DNA from: Syntrophomonadaceae bacterium
GTDB taxonomy: Bacteria; Bacillota; Dethiobacteria; DTU022
Reading direction: 5' to 3'
DNA: 9,379 nt
Assembly (NCBI GenBank): GCA_003552365.1
Contig: PUKR01000282.1
Location: 1 to 9,379, forward strand
Shown here: one piece after another, positions 7,814 to 9,379 of the stretch
Position numbering within the stretch: position 1 is the stretch's first letter
Layout of the letters: each line of letters starts with the position of its first letter
The notes under the pieces: generated by a model
The model's input: the letters and a program-made list of their open reading frames with translations, nothing else
Told to the model about the DNA's origin: nothing
The model's database searches: none
Translations under genes and position numbers: made by a program

Positions 7814-7858
7814 TAAATCAAGTGAAAAAAGTAAATCTCGAAAGTTGGTGTCAAGCCT

Positions 7859-9193
7859 GTGGATTTGATCAGCGCCGGCCTGGAAAATAAGATTAAGGAA
7901 GAGGGACCGCTAGCCCAGAGGATGCGTCCGGAAACCCTGGAGCAGTTTACAGGCCAGGAACATATCTTAGGTAAAAACAAGCCACTTTATAACATAATTA
8001 CTTCCGATAAACTGGTATCGATGATCTTTTACGGTCCTCCGGGAACCGGGAAAACCAGCCTGGCCAAGATTATTGCTTCCCTCAGTAAAGCAGAATTTAC
8101 CCAGCTTAATGCCGTAGCTGCCGGCGTTAAAGATGTCCGCCGGGTAATCGAACAGGCCCGTGAAAGCTGGTCGCTCCATAACCGGCGCATGATTCTTTTC
8201 ATCGATGAAATTCACCGTTTCAATAAAGCCCAGCAGGACGTTTTGCTGTCTGCCATTGAAAAGGGCACAATAATCTTTATCGGGGCCACCACTGAAAACC
8301 CCTTCTTTTACCTGACCGGTCCCCTGCTATCACGCACCAGGCTTTTTGTCTTTGAATCGCTGCAAAAAGAAGAAATCACCAATTTGCTCGAGAAAGCCTT
8401 AACAGATAAAGAGCGAGGCTTGGGTAAACTGAAGCCAGAAGTAGACCCCGGGGTGCTGGAATACCTTTCAGGTAAAGCAAACGGAGATGCCCGGGTAGCA
8501 TTAAATGCCCTGGAAACCGCTGTTATTTCAGCGGGCAGCAGCGAAGATGCAATTAAAGTAACGCTTCAAGAAGCAGCGGAAGCGATGCAAAAACGCCTGC
8601 TCTCTTACGACCGGCAGGGAGATGACCACTATGACATGGCTTCTGCGTTAATCAAATCAATCCGGGGTTCAGATCCCGACGCTGCCCTGTACTGGATGGC
8701 CCGGATGATCAAAGGCGGCGAGGATCCGTTATTTATTGCCAGGCGCTTGATCATAAGCGCCTCGGAAGACATCGGAAACGCCGATCCCCGGGCCCTGCCC
8801 CTGGCAGTTTCTGCAGCCCAGGCCGTGCAGATGATCGGCTTGCCCGAGGGGAAAATACCCCTGGCCCAGGCAGCCACTTACCTTGCCGGAGCCCCAAAAA
8901 GCAATGCCAGTTACCTGGCCATAAACGAAGCCCTTGAGGCGGTGGAAAAAGAGGAAAATCAACCGGTTCCCCGCCACTTAAAAGACAGCAGCTACAAGGG
9001 AGCCAGGCGGTTGGAGCACGGTAAGGGATATCAATACCCGCATGATTACCCCGGACATTACATAGAGCAGGACTACCTGCCACCGGCTGTGAAAAACAAG
9101 AAATTTTACCGTCCTACCGGACAGGGAATGGAAAAAGAGATCCAAGAATACCTTGAACATATAGAGGAGGGTAAACAAAGGGACGATTCTTAA
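7859..9193 (+). CDS. rarA: Replication-associated recombination protein RarA (MgsA), AAA+ ATPase
   Basis: This 444-residue ATPase is of the RarA/MgsA/WRNIP1 family. It is related to clamp loader subunits and acts at stalled replication forks and single-strand/double-strand junctions. It shows [16 protein letters not shown] (18-33), Walker [10 protein letters not shown] (59-67), Walker [12 protein letters not shown] (113-123), sensor 1 [10 protein letters not shown] (141-150), arginine-finger region LLSRTR (156-161) and sensor 2 [12 protein letters not shown] (208-219). The C-terminal tetramerisation region has [20 protein letters not shown] (250-269), [11 protein letters not shown] (282-292) and the [11 protein letters not shown] segment (339-349). 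The length is normal to slightly long because of about 20 residues before the RMRP motif. The GTG at 7859 has only a weak upstream GGTG (7847-7850). A TTG two codons later is an alternative. It is unlike RuvB in lacking the winged-helix domain, so it is not a second RuvB. Confidence 0.95.
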   Translation: MDLISAGLENKIKEEGPLAQRMRPETLEQFTGQEHILGKNKPLYNIITSDKLVSMIFYGPPGTGKTSLAKIIASLSKAEFTQLNAVAAGVKDVRRVIEQARESWSLHNRRMILFIDEIHRFNKAQQDVLLSAIEKGTIIFIGATTENPFFYLTGPLLSRTRLFVFESLQKEEITNLLEKALTDKERGLGKLKPEVDPGVLEYLSGKANGDARVALNALETAVISAGSSEDAIKVTLQEAAEAMQKRLLSYDRQGDDHYDMASALIKSIRGSDPDAALYWMARMIKGGEDPLFIARRLIISASEDIGNADPRALPLAVSAAQAVQMIGLPEGKIPLAQAATYLAGAPKSNASYLAINEALEAVEKEENQPVPRHLKDSSYKGARRLEHGKGYQYPHDYPGHYIEQDYLPPAVKNKKFYRPTGQGMEKEIQEYLEHIEEGKQRDDS

Positions 9194-9275
9194 TACAATA
9201 AGGTGAAAACTGGTAGAGAAACTTCAGCCCGAAATAAAAAACAAAAGTAAGCTAAAAGTTCAAAGCGGAGGGATT

Positions 9276-9379
9276 ATGGCAGAAGATTGTTGTTATCTTG
9301 TTCCGGCCCAAAAAACGCGAACTGTTTTTAAAGTTCAAGGCTCAAAGTTTATCGCCAGCCTGGTTCCGGTAAACTCAGA
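9276..9379 (+). CDS. YigZ/IMPACT-family protein, 5' end only (cut by window edge)
   Basis: Thirty-four codons are visible before the window ends, beginning MAEDCCYLVPAQ. The segment GSKFIASLVPVNS (22-34) resembles the conserved N-terminus of the YigZ/IMPACT family (UPF0029), whose bacterial members are about 200 residues with a C-terminal ferredoxin-like domain. Their molecular function is poorly defined; the eukaryotic relative IMPACT acts on translational control through Gcn1. GGAGGG (9267-9272) precedes the ATG by only 3 bases, which is closer than usual. The same frame is open back to about 9206 but offers no ATG, GTG or TTG there. The start at 9276 is therefore the best available. The gene lies 82 bp after rarA on the same strand. 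The assignment rests on a short fragment. Confidence 0.7.
   Translation, partial: MAEDCCYLVPAQKTRTVFKVQGSKFIASLVPVNS

Noticed and set aside
7859..9193. RarA as a second RuvB or a clamp loader subunit
   Set aside because: It lacks the RuvB winged-helix domain and has the RarA-specific C-terminal tetramerisation motifs.
9203..9250. GTG-started 15-codon frame after rarA
   Set aside because: It has no good ribosome binding site and low-complexity basic content; likely chance.
9255..9338. Direct repeat AAAGTTCAA at about 9255 and 9330
   Set aside because: Nine bases repeated once in A-rich DNA is compatible with chance; there is no sign of an attachment site or mobile element.

Overview
The window is a stretch of bacterial chromosome carrying housekeeping genes. 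Every gene is on the + strand, and I found no supportable gene on the - strand. The gene order yebC-ruvC-ruvA-ruvB-(DUF2905)-queA-tgt-yajC, the use of GTG and TTG starts, the GGAGG-type ribosome binding sites, the ECF-type QueT transporter and the preQ1-I riboswitch all point to a Firmicute. It is probably a clostridial, Peptococcaceae/Syntrophomonadaceae-like organism of moderate GC. The species cannot be named from this sequence.

Layout. (1) 1-909 encodes a LysR-family regulator of the CysL-like type. (2) 910-1085 is a leader region with a near-consensus -10 box and a preQ1-I (translational type) riboswitch, whose 3' strand overlaps the ribosome binding site of queT. (3) 1086-4907 is a compact run of co-directional genes: queT, yebC, ruvC, ruvA, ruvB and a small DUF2905 membrane protein. 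(4) 5019-7623 holds queA, tgt and yajC, with promoter-like AT-rich DNA before tgt. (5) 7624-7858 is intergenic and contains a strong intrinsic terminator followed by a plausible promoter. (6) 7859-9193 encodes the AAA+ ATPase RarA/MgsA. (7) 9276-9379 is the 5' end of a YigZ/IMPACT-family gene, cut by the window edge.

The genes fall into two functional themes. One is tRNA queuosine modification. QueT imports a queuosine precursor and is switched by preQ1. Tgt inserts preQ1 into the wobble position of GUN-anticodon tRNAs. QueA then adds the epoxycyclopentanediol ring. No de novo preQ1 synthesis genes (queC/D/E/F) are in view, so the local set suits precursor salvage, although those genes may lie elsewhere. 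The second theme is recombination and replication-fork maintenance: RuvABC branch migration and Holliday junction resolution, plus RarA. YebC (translation/regulation factor), YajC (Sec translocase accessory subunit), DUF2905 and YigZ are common conserved companions.

I did not find a previously undescribed system. The most interesting points are the riboswitch at the head of a transcript that also appears to carry the Ruv genes, a terminator stem that mimics Shine-Dalgarno/anti-Shine-Dalgarno pairing, and several start-site questions.
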